Assembly (NCBI GenBank): GCA_025456385.1
Contig: JALOKS010000085.1
Location: forward strand, 1-9,105
Direction: 5' to 3'
Origin: Thermoanaerobaculales bacterium
GTDB taxonomy: Bacteria > Acidobacteriota > Thermoanaerobaculia > Thermoanaerobaculales > Sulfomarinibacteraceae
Length of the DNA: 9,105 bases
A program made the translations under genes and the position numbers. Each line of letters starts with the position of its first letter. The first letter of the stretch is position 1. Positions 1 to 8,100 of this stretch are shown piece after piece. A model generated the notes under the pieces. That model saw nothing but the letters and a program-made list of their open reading frames with translations, had not been told where the DNA came from and did no database searches.

Positions 1-185
1 TCGCCGTCGATGCGAACCGGTGCGTCGACCCGGGGTACCGCGAACGGCGCCGGGCGGCCGCGAGCCTCGTCGGCCCGGCGCGTGGCGGCAGCCGGCATCG
101 CGGCGAGGACGGCCGTCAGGGCGATCGCGATTCGCCGCACGAGCGGGGTGGGCGGGACTCTGCGGTCGGGAGGCCGAGGCATCAT
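1..185 (-). CDS. Secreted CBM9/DUF5916-like protein, N-terminal fragment
   Basis: Only the first 61 codons are in the window; the gene runs off the left edge with no stop. The translation begins with two methionines (185 and 182), a basic segment (RRVPPTPLVRR) and a hydrophobic stretch IAIALTAVLAAMPAAA, which together look like a Sec signal peptide cleaved near residue 34-36. The last visible residues, VPRVDAPVRIDG, match the way the carbohydrate-binding family 9-like domain opens in DUF5916 outer-envelope proteins (usually continuing L-D-E-x-x-W). The domain call rests on that short motif recalled from family knowledge, so it is tentative. Upstream, the strand reads TATACC about 8 bases before the first ATG, and there is no good ribosome binding site. 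It lies 78 bases beyond the RND2 stop, behind a hairpin, so it is probably a separate unit. Confidence 0.55.
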   Translation of the reverse strand, partial: MMPRPPDRRVPPTPLVRRIAIALTAVLAAMPAAATRRADEARGRPAPFAVPRVDAPVRIDG

Positions 186-241
186 CGCCCGGTATACGCA
201 CCTGGCTCGAATCGGTTTTCATCGTCGCAGGATTCTGTGAC

Positions 242-270
242 GTCCTGACAGCCTCGGGCTCTCTCAGGAC
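242..270 (-). terminator. Hairpin spanning the RND2 stop codon
   Basis: The 7-base arms 242-248 (gtcctga) and 264-270 (tcaggac) are perfectly complementary. Inside them, 250-253 (agcc) and 257-260 (ggct) pair around a 3-base loop, giving a 7+4 base-pair stem with a small internal loop. The lower stem contains the TGA stop of RND2 (266-264). No U tract follows on the minus strand, so this is not a textbook intrinsic terminator; it could end the message weakly or protect its 3' end. Confidence 0.4.
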
Positions 271-3200
271 CGGCTGCGGTCGAGGACGACGTAGACCGCC
301 GGCACCACCAGGAGGGTCAGCAGGGTCGAGGTGAGCATCCCGCCGATGACGGTCAGCGCCATCGGCGTCCGCAGCTCGGCCCCCTCCCCGAGCCCGAGGG
401 CCATCGGCAGCAGGCCGAGGATGGTGGTCGCCGAGGTCATCAGGATGGGCCGGAGCCGGACCCGGCCGGCCATGGTCAGGGCTTCGACCTTGCCCAGGCC
501 CTGGCGCCGAAGCTGGTTGGCGTAGTCGACGAGGACGATGGCCCCGTTGACCGCGATGCCGGCGAGGAGAATGAAGCCGATCAGCGACACCACGCTGACT
601 GTCACGCCGAAGACCCACATCGTGACCAGGACGCCGATGACCGCGAAGGGCACCGAGAACATGATGACGAAGGGGTGCAGAAGGCTCTCGAACTGCGAGG
701 CCATGACGAGGTAGACCATGAACACCGCGAGGGCGAGGGCGAGCCGCATCGAGCCGAAGGAGGTCGCCATCTCCTCCTCCTGGCCGCCGAGCCGCCAGTC
801 GTAGCCTTCCGGCCAGCGCATCTCGCCGAGGCTCTGCTTGAGGTCGGCCGTCACCGAGCCGAGGTCCCGCCCGGCGAGATTGGCGCTGATGCGGGCGACG
901 CGGGTGCCGTCGGCGCGCCGGATCTCGGCCGGCCCCTCGAGCTCGACCACCTCGGCAACCGCCGACAGCGGGATCGGCGTGTCTCCGGCGTGGGTGATCG
1001 TCAGCGCGGCGAGCGCCTCGGCGGAGGAGCGGAAGCGCTCGGCGACGCGCACGCGGATGTCGATCGTGCGATCGGAGCGGACGATATCGGTGGCGACATC
1101 GCCCTGGACCATGCCGCGCAGGGAGGTCGCGATATCGGTCACGCCGAGGCCGTAGGCGGCCAGGCGGTCCCGGTTGAGCCGGACCTGGAGCTCGGGGTGC
1201 CCGCCTTCGGTCGAAGCGCTGATGTCGGTGAGGCCCTCGATCGCGCGCATCCTCGCCACGACCTCGTCGGCGAGCCGTTCGAGGAGCTCGAGATTGAAGC
1301 CGCGGACCTCCACCTCGATCGCGGTCTTGAAGCTGAAGTAGGCCGGACGCCCGAAGCGGGCCACGATCGGCGGCCGGCCACCGCCGCTGCTCTCCCGGGC
1401 GCCGCCCGAGGCGGCGTTGTCGGCGTCGATCTCCCGGCGGAGGATCGCCATGGCCCGGTCCTCCGCCTCCCGGGACACCGGCGGCTCGAGGGTCACGGTG
1501 AGCTGGCCGAGGTACTCGCGGAGCTCGCCGGCGGTACCCCCCTGCTCGTTCGAGGTGCCGGCGAGCGTGTAGACCGTGCGCAGGCCCTCGATCGAGGACG
1601 CGGTCGCCGTCAGGTCGCGAAGCCTGCGGTCGGTGACCTCGAGGCGAGACCCGGGCGGCAGCTCGAGATCGGCGAAGAACTCGCCCTGCACCAGCTCGGG
1701 GATCAGCTCCGAGCCGAGCCGTGGGTAGAGAGCGAGGCTCGCGGCCAGCAGCAGGGCTGTCGCCGCGACCACGGCCAGGGGCCGCTCGAGCACCCGTCCC
1801 AACGTCCGAATGTAGGCCTCGCTGGCGGCCGCGAGGGCGCTGTCGAAGAGGTCGAGGACCGGGCGCACGAGCGCGCCGGTGAAGCGGCTGACCAGGGCGA
1901 TGGTGGTGGCGACCAGGCGGGCGAGCCGCGTCGTCGTCGCGAAGACGGCCGCGCCGAGCCAGCGCACCGGCGCCGGCTGGCGGGAGGCGGGGCCGGGGTC
2001 CGCACCGGCCTCGGGCTCGAAGCGGCGCGAGGCCAGCATCGGGATCACGGTCAGTGCGACCACCAGCGACACCACCAGGGAGAAGGCGACGGTCATCGCC
2101 TGGTCGCGGAAGAGCTGCGCGGCGACGCCCTCGACGAAGACGATGGGCACGAACACGCAGATGGTGGTCAGGGTCGAGGCGGTGATCGCCCGGCCGACCT
2201 CGCTGGTGCCGGCGCGCGCCGCCTCGATGATGTCGAGCCCGTCTTCACGCTTGCGCTGCACGGCCTCGAGCACGATGATCGCGTTGTCGACAAGCAGCCC
2301 GACGCCGAGAGTGAGCCCGCCCAGCGACATGATGTTGAGGGAGATGTCGGTGACGTACATCAGGAAGAAGGTGGCGACCACCGACACCGGAATCGAGATC
2401 GCGATGATGAGGGTGTTCTTCACCGAGCGCAGGAACAGGTACAGCACCAGGATCGCCAGCAGGCCGCCGAACAGCGCCGTCTGCAGGACCTCGCGGACGG
2501 CCTGCCGGATGTACCGGGCCTGGTCGGTGATGACGTCGATGCGCAGCCGCGGGTCGACGCGGCCGAGCTCGGCGCGAAGCTCCTCGAGGCGGCGCGTGAC
2601 GGCGTCGGACACCGTTACGGTGTTCGTGCCGCCCTCCTTGTAGATCGCCAGCTCGACGGACTCGGCGCCGTCGATACGGGTGATGATCTCGCGCTCCTTG
2701 TGGCCGGTGTAGACCCGGGCGATGTCAGCGAGGCGGATGATGGCGTCGCCGCTGCGGTGGACGACGATGCCGCGCATGTCCTCGGCGCGCACGAACTGGT
2801 TGAGGGTGCGGACCAGGTACTCGGTGCGGCCGTCGCGCAGCGAGCCGCCGGTGATGTTCACGTTCTCGGCCGCGAGCCGGTCGGCCACCTGGGCCGCGGT
2901 CAGTCCGAGGGCCGCGAGCCGGCGCTCGTCGAGCTCGACCTGGATCTCCTCCTCGAGGCCGCCCGACACCACCGCGGCGGCGACGCCGTCGATGCGCTCG
3001 AGGGCGCGCTTGAGGTCCTCCTCGGCGGCGAAGCGGAGCTGGGCGAGGTCGTCGGAGCCGTGCAGACCGATGCGCATGATGGGATCGAGGGAGGGGTCGT
3101 AGCGGAGGAGGATCGGCGGCTCCGCGCCGAGGGGCAGGCGCACCCGGTCGAGGCGGTCGCGGACGTCGAGGGCCGCGAAGTCCATGTCGGTGTCCCAGGC

Positions 3201-3485
3201 GAACTCGAGAGTCACCTCGGACACGTCGGCCCGCGACGACGAGGTCACGCGCACCACGTTGTTGACCACGCCGACCGCGTTCTCGATGGGCCGCGTCAGC
3301 AGCGACTCGACCTCGATCGGCGCCGTGCCCTCGGAGGTGGCGCGGACGGTCAGCGACGGGTAGGTGATGTCGGGCAGCAGGTTCACCGCGAGGTCGCGGA
3401 AGGCGACGATGCCGAAGACGACCGCGGCGACGGCGAAGATGAAGACCGTGACCGGCCTGCGGATCGAAAGGTCGACGATCTTCAT
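264..3485 (-). CDS. RND efflux transporter permease (RND2)
   Basis: A 1073-residue inner-membrane proton/drug antiporter of the AcrB/MdtB-type RND superfamily. TM1 is at about 10-29, the first periplasmic porter segment at 30-335, TM2-TM6 at 336-485, TM7 at 571-587, the second porter segment at 588-910, and TM8-TM12 at 913-1067. The TM4 motif reads GLLVDNAIIVLE with D400; the TM10 motif is AVNGAIVLVDY, with N980 where AcrB has Lys940. The linker between TM6 and TM7 is about 85 residues, roughly twice that of AcrB, and a Gly/Ser-rich loop lies near 691-703. I chose the ATG at 3485 (MKIVDLSIRRPV), preceded by AGGA nine bases upstream. The frame stays open to an ATG at 3686, but those 67 extra residues are translated repeat element and overlap the adaptor gene. 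Product substrate is unknown. It is probably co-transcribed with RND1 and the adaptor. Confidence 0.93.
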   Translation of the reverse strand: MKIVDLSIRRPVTVFIFAVAAVVFGIVAFRDLAVNLLPDITYPSLTVRATSEGTAPIEVESLLTRPIENAVGVVNNVVRVTSSSRADVSEVTLEFAWDTDMDFAALDVRDRLDRVRLPLGAEPPILLRYDPSLDPIMRIGLHGSDDLAQLRFAAEEDLKRALERIDGVAAAVVSGGLEEEIQVELDERRLAALGLTAAQVADRLAAENVNITGGSLRDGRTEYLVRTLNQFVRAEDMRGIVVHRSGDAIIRLADIARVYTGHKEREIITRIDGAESVELAIYKEGGTNTVTVSDAVTRRLEELRAELGRVDPRLRIDVITDQARYIRQAVREVLQTALFGGLLAILVLYLFLRSVKNTLIIAISIPVSVVATFFLMYVTDISLNIMSLGGLTLGVGLLVDNAIIVLEAVQRKREDGLDIIEAARAGTSEVGRAITASTLTTICVFVPIVFVEGVAAQLFRDQAMTVAFSLVVSLVVALTVIPMLASRRFEPEAGADPGPASRQPAPVRWLGAAVFATTTRLARLVATTIALVSRFTGALVRPVLDLFDSALAAASEAYIRTLGRVLERPLAVVAATALLLAASLALYPRLGSELIPELVQGEFFADLELPPGSRLEVTDRRLRDLTATASSIEGLRTVYTLAGTSNEQGGTAGELREYLGQLTVTLEPPVSREAEDRAMAILRREIDADNAASGGARESSGGGRPPIVARFGRPAYFSFKTAIEVEVRGFNLELLERLADEVVARMRAIEGLTDISASTEGGHPELQVRLNRDRLAAYGLGVTDIATSLRGMVQGDVATDIVRSDRTIDIRVRVAERFRSSAEALAALTITHAGDTPIPLSAVAEVVELEGPAEIRRADGTRVARISANLAGRDLGSVTADLKQSLGEMRWPEGYDWRLGGQEEEMATSFGSMRLALALAVFMVYLVMASQFESLLHPFVIMFSVPFAVIGVLVTMWVFGVTVSVVSLIGFILLAGIAVNGAIVLVDYANQLRRQGLGKVEALTMAGRVRLRPILMTSATTILGLLPMALGLGEGAELRTPMALTVIGGMLTSTLLTLLVVPAVYVVLDRSRS

Positions 3486-3670
3486 CTCATTCGATCCTGT
3501 GCCTGGAGGCGCTCGGAGGACCACAGAGGCACAGAGAGGCACGGAGCCGCCCCCTGCCCGCCCGCACAGAGGGTTGCCTGGCCTGGCGGACAAACGATTC
3601 GACGATCGACCATCGAGTGAATTGGAAACCTCTGTGAATCTCTGTGTTTCTCTGTGTCTCTGTGGTTCAT
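3482..3670 (-). other. 62-codon open frame bridging adaptor and RND2
   Basis: This frame starts MNHRDTEKHRDSQRF and ends QDRMR. Its ATG (3670-3668) overlaps the adaptor stop as ATGA, and its TGA (3484-3482) overlaps the RND2 start as ATGA. The protein is just the repeat element translated: charged H-R-D-T-E-K periodicity, then low-complexity sequence, with no domain I recognise. There is no convincing ribosome binding site in front of it, so any translation would rely on coupling to the adaptor stop. Peptides of this flavour turn up as short spurious predictions in environmental genomes (from memory). It may have no product of interest and matter only as a route for ribosomes into RND2, or the double overlap may be chance. 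Confidence 0.25.
3518..3668. repeat. CACAGAG-type inverted-repeat element
   Basis: Arms 3518-3546 and 3640-3668 are inverted copies matching at 24 of 29 positions. The core hexamer CACAGA occurs on the plus strand at 3522 and 3530, with the variant CACGGA at 3540; its complement TCTGTG occurs at 3631, 3641, 3651 and 3659. Reading inward from either end the units are spaced 8, then 10 bases (then 10 again on the right), so the arms share one ladder. A further CACAGAG sits at 3565 in the 93-base centre. The right arm is much less GC-rich than the surrounding coding DNA. It lies between the adaptor stop and the RND2 start, beginning within the adaptor stop codon. I see no transposase and no clear target duplication at the arm ends, so mobility is unproven. 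Confidence 0.75.
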
Positions 3671-5109
3671 GAGCTGCCGCCGTCACCGTCGCGGATCTGC
3701 TTGACGGTGCTCTCGATTCGCTCGTCGCTCATGCCGAACTCCTTCATCCGCGCCTTGATGCGGACGAGCTCCTCGGGCGTGGCGTTCTTGATCCGCTCGA
3801 CCATGAAGGGCGGCATGCCGGTGCCTGCCGCACCCGCGGCGCCCGGTACGGCCCCCGGCTCGGCCTCCGGGCCGGCCCCTTGGCGGCGCTCGGCGAGGCG
3901 CTGCTCGATCTCCTGGTCGGAGAGGCCGCGCTCCTTCATCCGTTGCCGCATCGCCTCGAGGGCGTCGGGCGGAGGCCCGGCGCCGGCCGGAGGAGCGCCC
4001 GCCGCAGCCGCGGCAGCCGCGGACGGCGCCTCCTCCAGGACCTTGACCGGCGTGCCGTCGGCCAGGCCTTCCTGGCCGAGCACGATCAGCAGGTCGCCCT
4101 CGGCCAGCCCTTCGACGACCTCGACCGAGTCCGAGTCGCGGAGCCCGAGCCGCACCTCGCGCCGGGCGGCGAGGCCGTCAGCCGCGACGTACACGGTGTC
4201 GCCGAGGGAGTCGAGCACCAGCGCGTCCCGCGGGATCACGACGGCATCGCGGCGGGTCTCGGTCTCGAGGTACACCGAGGCGAACATGCCGGGCCGCAGC
4301 CTGCCCTGGCCCTCGACCTCGAGGGTCGCTGTGAAGGTCCCGGTGGCGGGATCGACGGTCGGCCGCAGGCGCGCCACCGAGGCCGGGAAGCGCTCGCCGG
4401 GGAAGGCCTCGACGACGAGGTGGGCGGGCTGGCCCACGCGCACCCGCGGCAGGTCCTTCTCGGGAATCTCGACCCGGCACAGCAGGGGGGTGAAGTCGGA
4501 GACCCGGAACAGGGTCGTTCCGGGCGTCACGAACTGCGCCTGGCGGATGTTGCGGGTGACCACCAGGGCGTCGAAGGGTGCTCGGATCTCGGTGTAGGCG
4601 AGCTGGATCTCGGCGCTCTCGAGCTGTGCCGAGGTCGAAGCCAGGCGCGACAACGCGCCGTCGTAGGCCTCGCGGCTGACCAGGCCCTCGTCCCAGGAGG
4701 TCTTGGCGCGGTCGAATGCGAGCTGGGCCTCGTCGCGGGCGACCCGGGCGATGGCGGCCTGGTTCTTCGGCTCGCGCTCGTCGATGCGGGCCAGGAGCTG
4801 GCCGGCGCGCACCAGGCGGCCCTCCTCGGCGAAGAGCTCGACCACCGGTCCCGAGGTGCGGGCGACAAGGTCGACCTCGTTCTCGGCCTCCAGGGAGCCG
4901 TTCGTCTGCAGGTACTGGGAGATGGTGCGCCGTCCGATCGCCTCCACCCGCACTGGAACCGCCGTTGATCGGTCCCCTGCGGCACCGCCCGGGGCGGCCG
5001 GCGGCCGCCCGCTGGCCGCCCCGTCGGCGGCGCCGCCGGAGCCGCCGCAGGCGGCGAGGCCGAGCAGGAGGACGGACGCGAGAATGGCGCTGGGATTGGT
5101 GGTGTTCAC
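3667..5109 (-). CDS. RND efflux periplasmic adaptor (membrane-fusion protein), lipoprotein
   Basis: A 480-residue adaptor of the AcrA/MdtA/HlyD-like family that would bridge the RND pump and an outer-membrane channel. Residues 1-20 are a lipoprotein signal ending in lipobox LAAC with Cys21. A Gly/Ala/Pro linker follows to about 47. The lipoyl-like half-motifs (EVDLVARTSGPVVELFAEEG and AYTEIRAPFDALVVTRN) flank an alpha-hairpin at about 112-172. The beta-barrel covers about 200-285 and contains TVDPATGTFTA and GRLRPGMFA; the membrane-proximal domain, with VIPRDAL, runs to about 358. Residues 361-480 are an extra tail: Ala/Pro/Gly-rich linkers carrying two related helical motifs, RMKERGLSD (390-398) and RMKEFGMSD (454-462). 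The GTG start at 5109 overlaps the RND1 TGA as GTGA, with AGGAG 11 bases upstream, which implies translational coupling. Its own TGA (3669-3667) abuts the repeat element. Confidence 0.92.
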   Translation of the reverse strand: MNTTNPSAILASVLLLGLAACGGSGGAADGAASGRPPAAPGGAAGDRSTAVPVRVEAIGRRTISQYLQTNGSLEAENEVDLVARTSGPVVELFAEEGRLVRAGQLLARIDEREPKNQAAIARVARDEAQLAFDRAKTSWDEGLVSREAYDGALSRLASTSAQLESAEIQLAYTEIRAPFDALVVTRNIRQAQFVTPGTTLFRVSDFTPLLCRVEIPEKDLPRVRVGQPAHLVVEAFPGERFPASVARLRPTVDPATGTFTATLEVEGQGRLRPGMFASVYLETETRRDAVVIPRDALVLDSLGDTVYVAADGLAARREVRLGLRDSDSVEVVEGLAEGDLLIVLGQEGLADGTPVKVLEEAPSAAAAAAAGAPPAGAGPPPDALEAMRQRMKERGLSDQEIEQRLAERRQGAGPEAEPGAVPGAAGAAGTGMPPFMVERIKNATPEELVRIKARMKEFGMSDERIESTVKQIRDGDGGSS

Positions 5110-8100
5110 TGACGATCTTTCTCCTGGCTGAGTCCGGAGTCGGAGACGGGCACGGAGACTGAGACGGGCACGGGTCGGTGTCGGAGCGCCTCGGCCGCGA
5201 CCCGGCGGGCGAAGGCGGTGAGGTCGTCCACGAGCGAGTACACGATCGGGATCACCATGACGGTCAGGAAGGTCGAGGTGGTGAGGCCGCCGAGGATGAC
5301 CAGGCCGACCGGAGCCCAGAACGCGGCGCGGCCGTCGGGGGCGCCGAAGACACTCGGCAGGAAGTAGCCCGCCACCATCGGCAGCAGGCCGAGCACGGTC
5401 GTGATGGCGGTCATGAGAATCGGGCGCAGGCGGTTGCGCCCGCCGCGGATGATCGCCTCCTCGCGCGGCAGGCCCTGGCGGCGCAGCGCGTTGACGTGGT
5501 CGACGAGGACGATGGCGTTGTTGACGACGATCCCGGCGAGGAGGATCAGACCCATGTCCGAGCCCGATGATCGTGCCTGGCCGGTCAGGGTCATGATGAC
5601 GCCGACGCCGATGAAGGCGAAGGGCACCGAGAACATGATGGTGAAGGGCTGGGCGAAGCTCTCGAAGAGCGAGGCCATCACCATGTAGATCAGAACCAGG
5701 GCGAAGAGGAGCAGAAACAGGGAGTCCTCGGCGTCCTGCTCGGCGCCCATCCAGCTCTCGCCCTGCACGACCTCGTAGCCGGCCGGCAGGCCGAGCGCCG
5801 CAATGGCCTCCTCGGCCATGCGCTGGGCCACGAACGAGGGCGTGCCCGTGGCGGTGTCGGCGGTGATCGTCAGGCTCGACTGCCGATCGACCCTCTCGAT
5901 CGAGCGGGCGCCGGGAGCGGTCTCGAAGTCGGCGACCGCGCCGATGGCGAGCCGGCCGTCGCCGAAGGCGACCGGCAGCATGGCGAGCTGGTCGAGGGTC
6001 TGGCGATCCTGCTGGCGGTGCTGGATCACCAGGTCGAGCTCGCGGTCGCCCACCTCGAAGTAGGTGGCCGCCCGCGAGGACAGCGCCGAGGACACGCTTT
6101 GTGCCACGGCTCGGGACGAAAGCCCCGCGGCGAGCGTGCGCTCGCGGTCGGGCCGCACCAGGACCTCGACGTCGCCGCTCTCGAGCGAGGAGTCGGCGTC
6201 GCGGATCCCGGGCAGCGCCTGGAGCGCCGCCACCGCGCGCGCGGCGAGCAGCTCGAGGATCTCGAACCGGTCGCCGCGCAGCTGCACCTCGATGCTCGAG
6301 CCCGAGCCCATGTGGCCCCGCTGCGAGCGCGACATCGTGAAGGTCACGCCGGCCCGCACCGGGAGCAGCGCCTCGATCCGGTCGCGGATCGCCGCCGTAT
6401 CGAGCTTCGCCTGCTCCTCGTCGACGAGGTAGATGTCGAGGCGGTTGCCGTGCGACCAGCCGCGCGAACGTCCGGAGCCGCTGCGGAACGTGTGGGTGAT
6501 GTCGGCGATCTCGAGCTCCGACCGACGCTGGTCGAGGGCCGCGTAGACCTCGTCGAAGAGGGCTCGCTTCTGCTCGACCGAGTAGCTGCTCGGGGTGTCG
6601 ACGACGATCGTGACCTGGCGCTCGAAGGAGGGGGTCTGGAACGAGCGCTCGATCTGTTGGTAGAGCTGCCAGGAGCCCACGAGTGCGAGGACGACCGCGA
6701 AGGCGAAGGCCAGGCGGTGCCGGAGCATGAAGCCGAGCGAGCGGCCGTAGGCGCCCGCGAAGCGGGCCCACGCGCCGCCGACGTGCGGGCGCTCGCCGCC
6801 CAACAGGCGCGCCGCGACCATCGGCACGACCGTCAGCGCCACCGCCAGGGATGCCGCCATCACCACGACCACGGTCAGCCCGATGTTGGTCATGAACACG
6901 GCGAAGCGGCCCCCCGTCGGCAGGAAGACCATCGGCAGGAACACGCACATCGTGGTCAGGGTCGAGGCGGCGATCGGCAGAGCGACCTCGGAAGCTCCGT
7001 GCAGGGTGGCGGTCCGGGCGTCCTCGCCGAGCTCCTCGTGGTGGCGGAAGATCGACTCGATGACGACGATGGAGTTGTCGACCAGCATGCCGATCGACAG
7101 CATGAGGCCCATCAGCGACATGATGTTGAGGGTCAGGTCCGTCCAGCCGGCCTGGCGCGAGAGGTACATGAAGACGAAGGTCACGACCACCGACACCGGG
7201 ATCGCGACCGCCACCAGGAGGGTGCTGCGGAGGCGGCGCAGGAAGAGGTACATGAAGAGCACCGCGAGGCCGCCGCCGAGCAGGCCGGTGTTGCGCAGCT
7301 CCTTGATGCCGTTGCGCACGTCCTCGGAGTCGTCGCGGTAGATGTTGAGGTGGAGCCCGGTCGCCTCGGGCAGGGCCTGGATCGCCGCGAGCTCCCGCTT
7401 GGCGCCGTCGATCATCGCCAGCAGGTTGGCGGTCGAGGCCTTGTAGAGGCGCACGTTGAGGGCCTCCTGGCCGTTCAGGAAGTCCCACTCCTCCTGCTCC
7501 GGGTACGCCATCTCGACGTCGGCGACGTCAGCGAGGCGAAGGCCCTTGCCGAGGGGCAGGTCGCGGATCTGGTCGAGGTCCCGGAGCTTGCCGTCGACCC
7601 GCACGAAGAAGGCCCGCGAGCCCTCGCGCACGGTGCCCACCGAAGCCGCGTCGTGGTTCCGGCGCACGGCGGCGGCCACCTCGCGCACGTCAATGCCGAG
7701 GGCGGCGAGGCGGTCTGGAATGAGGTTGACCTGGACCTCGCGCACCTCGATGCCGCCGATGTCGGCCTCCGCCACGCCTTCGAGGCGCTGCAGGCGGCGG
7801 ACGATGACGTCCTCGGTGAAGCGGTAGAGCCGCTCGCGCGGCCAGTCGGCGCTGACCTGGAAGCGCATGACCGGGCGGTCGGAGGTCTGGAAGCGCCGGA
7901 TGTTGACGTGCAGGAGGTCCGCCGGGAGGCGGTGGCGGACGCGGTCGACGCGGTCGCGGACATCGACCGCGGCGAGGTCCATGTCGGTGCCGTCGGCGAA
8001 GCGGAGGCTGACATTGCCTCCCGACGAGGTCGCGACCGCGGTCAGGGTCTCGACGCCGTTGATGGTGCCCAGGATGTCCTCGAGAGGGCGGACGATCAGG

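Noticed and set aside
191..196. TATACC as a -10 box for the 185-1 gene
   Set aside because: No matching -35 at suitable spacing, and it lies only about 8 bases before the ATG; isolated hexamers are weak evidence.
675..3620. A 981-codon open frame on the plus strand opposite RND2
   Set aside because: It is antisense to a clear RND permease. It is rich in Gly/Asp/Glu/Arg/His/Val with no domain, as expected from the complement of GC-biased codons.
3518..3668. CRISPR array
   Set aside because: Units are about 6-7 bases on an 8-10 base period in inverted arms, without uniform repeats or unique spacers, and there are no cas genes nearby.
3486..3686. RND2 starting at the ATG at 3686
   Set aside because: The extra 67 residues are translated repeat element and overlap the adaptor gene; RND permeases start directly at the M-K-I-V-D-L-type N-terminus.
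5110..7488. Upstream extension of the adaptor frame to an ATG at 7488
   Set aside because: This stretch is the out-of-frame shadow of RND1; the real adaptor begins at the lipoprotein signal with a GTGA overlap.
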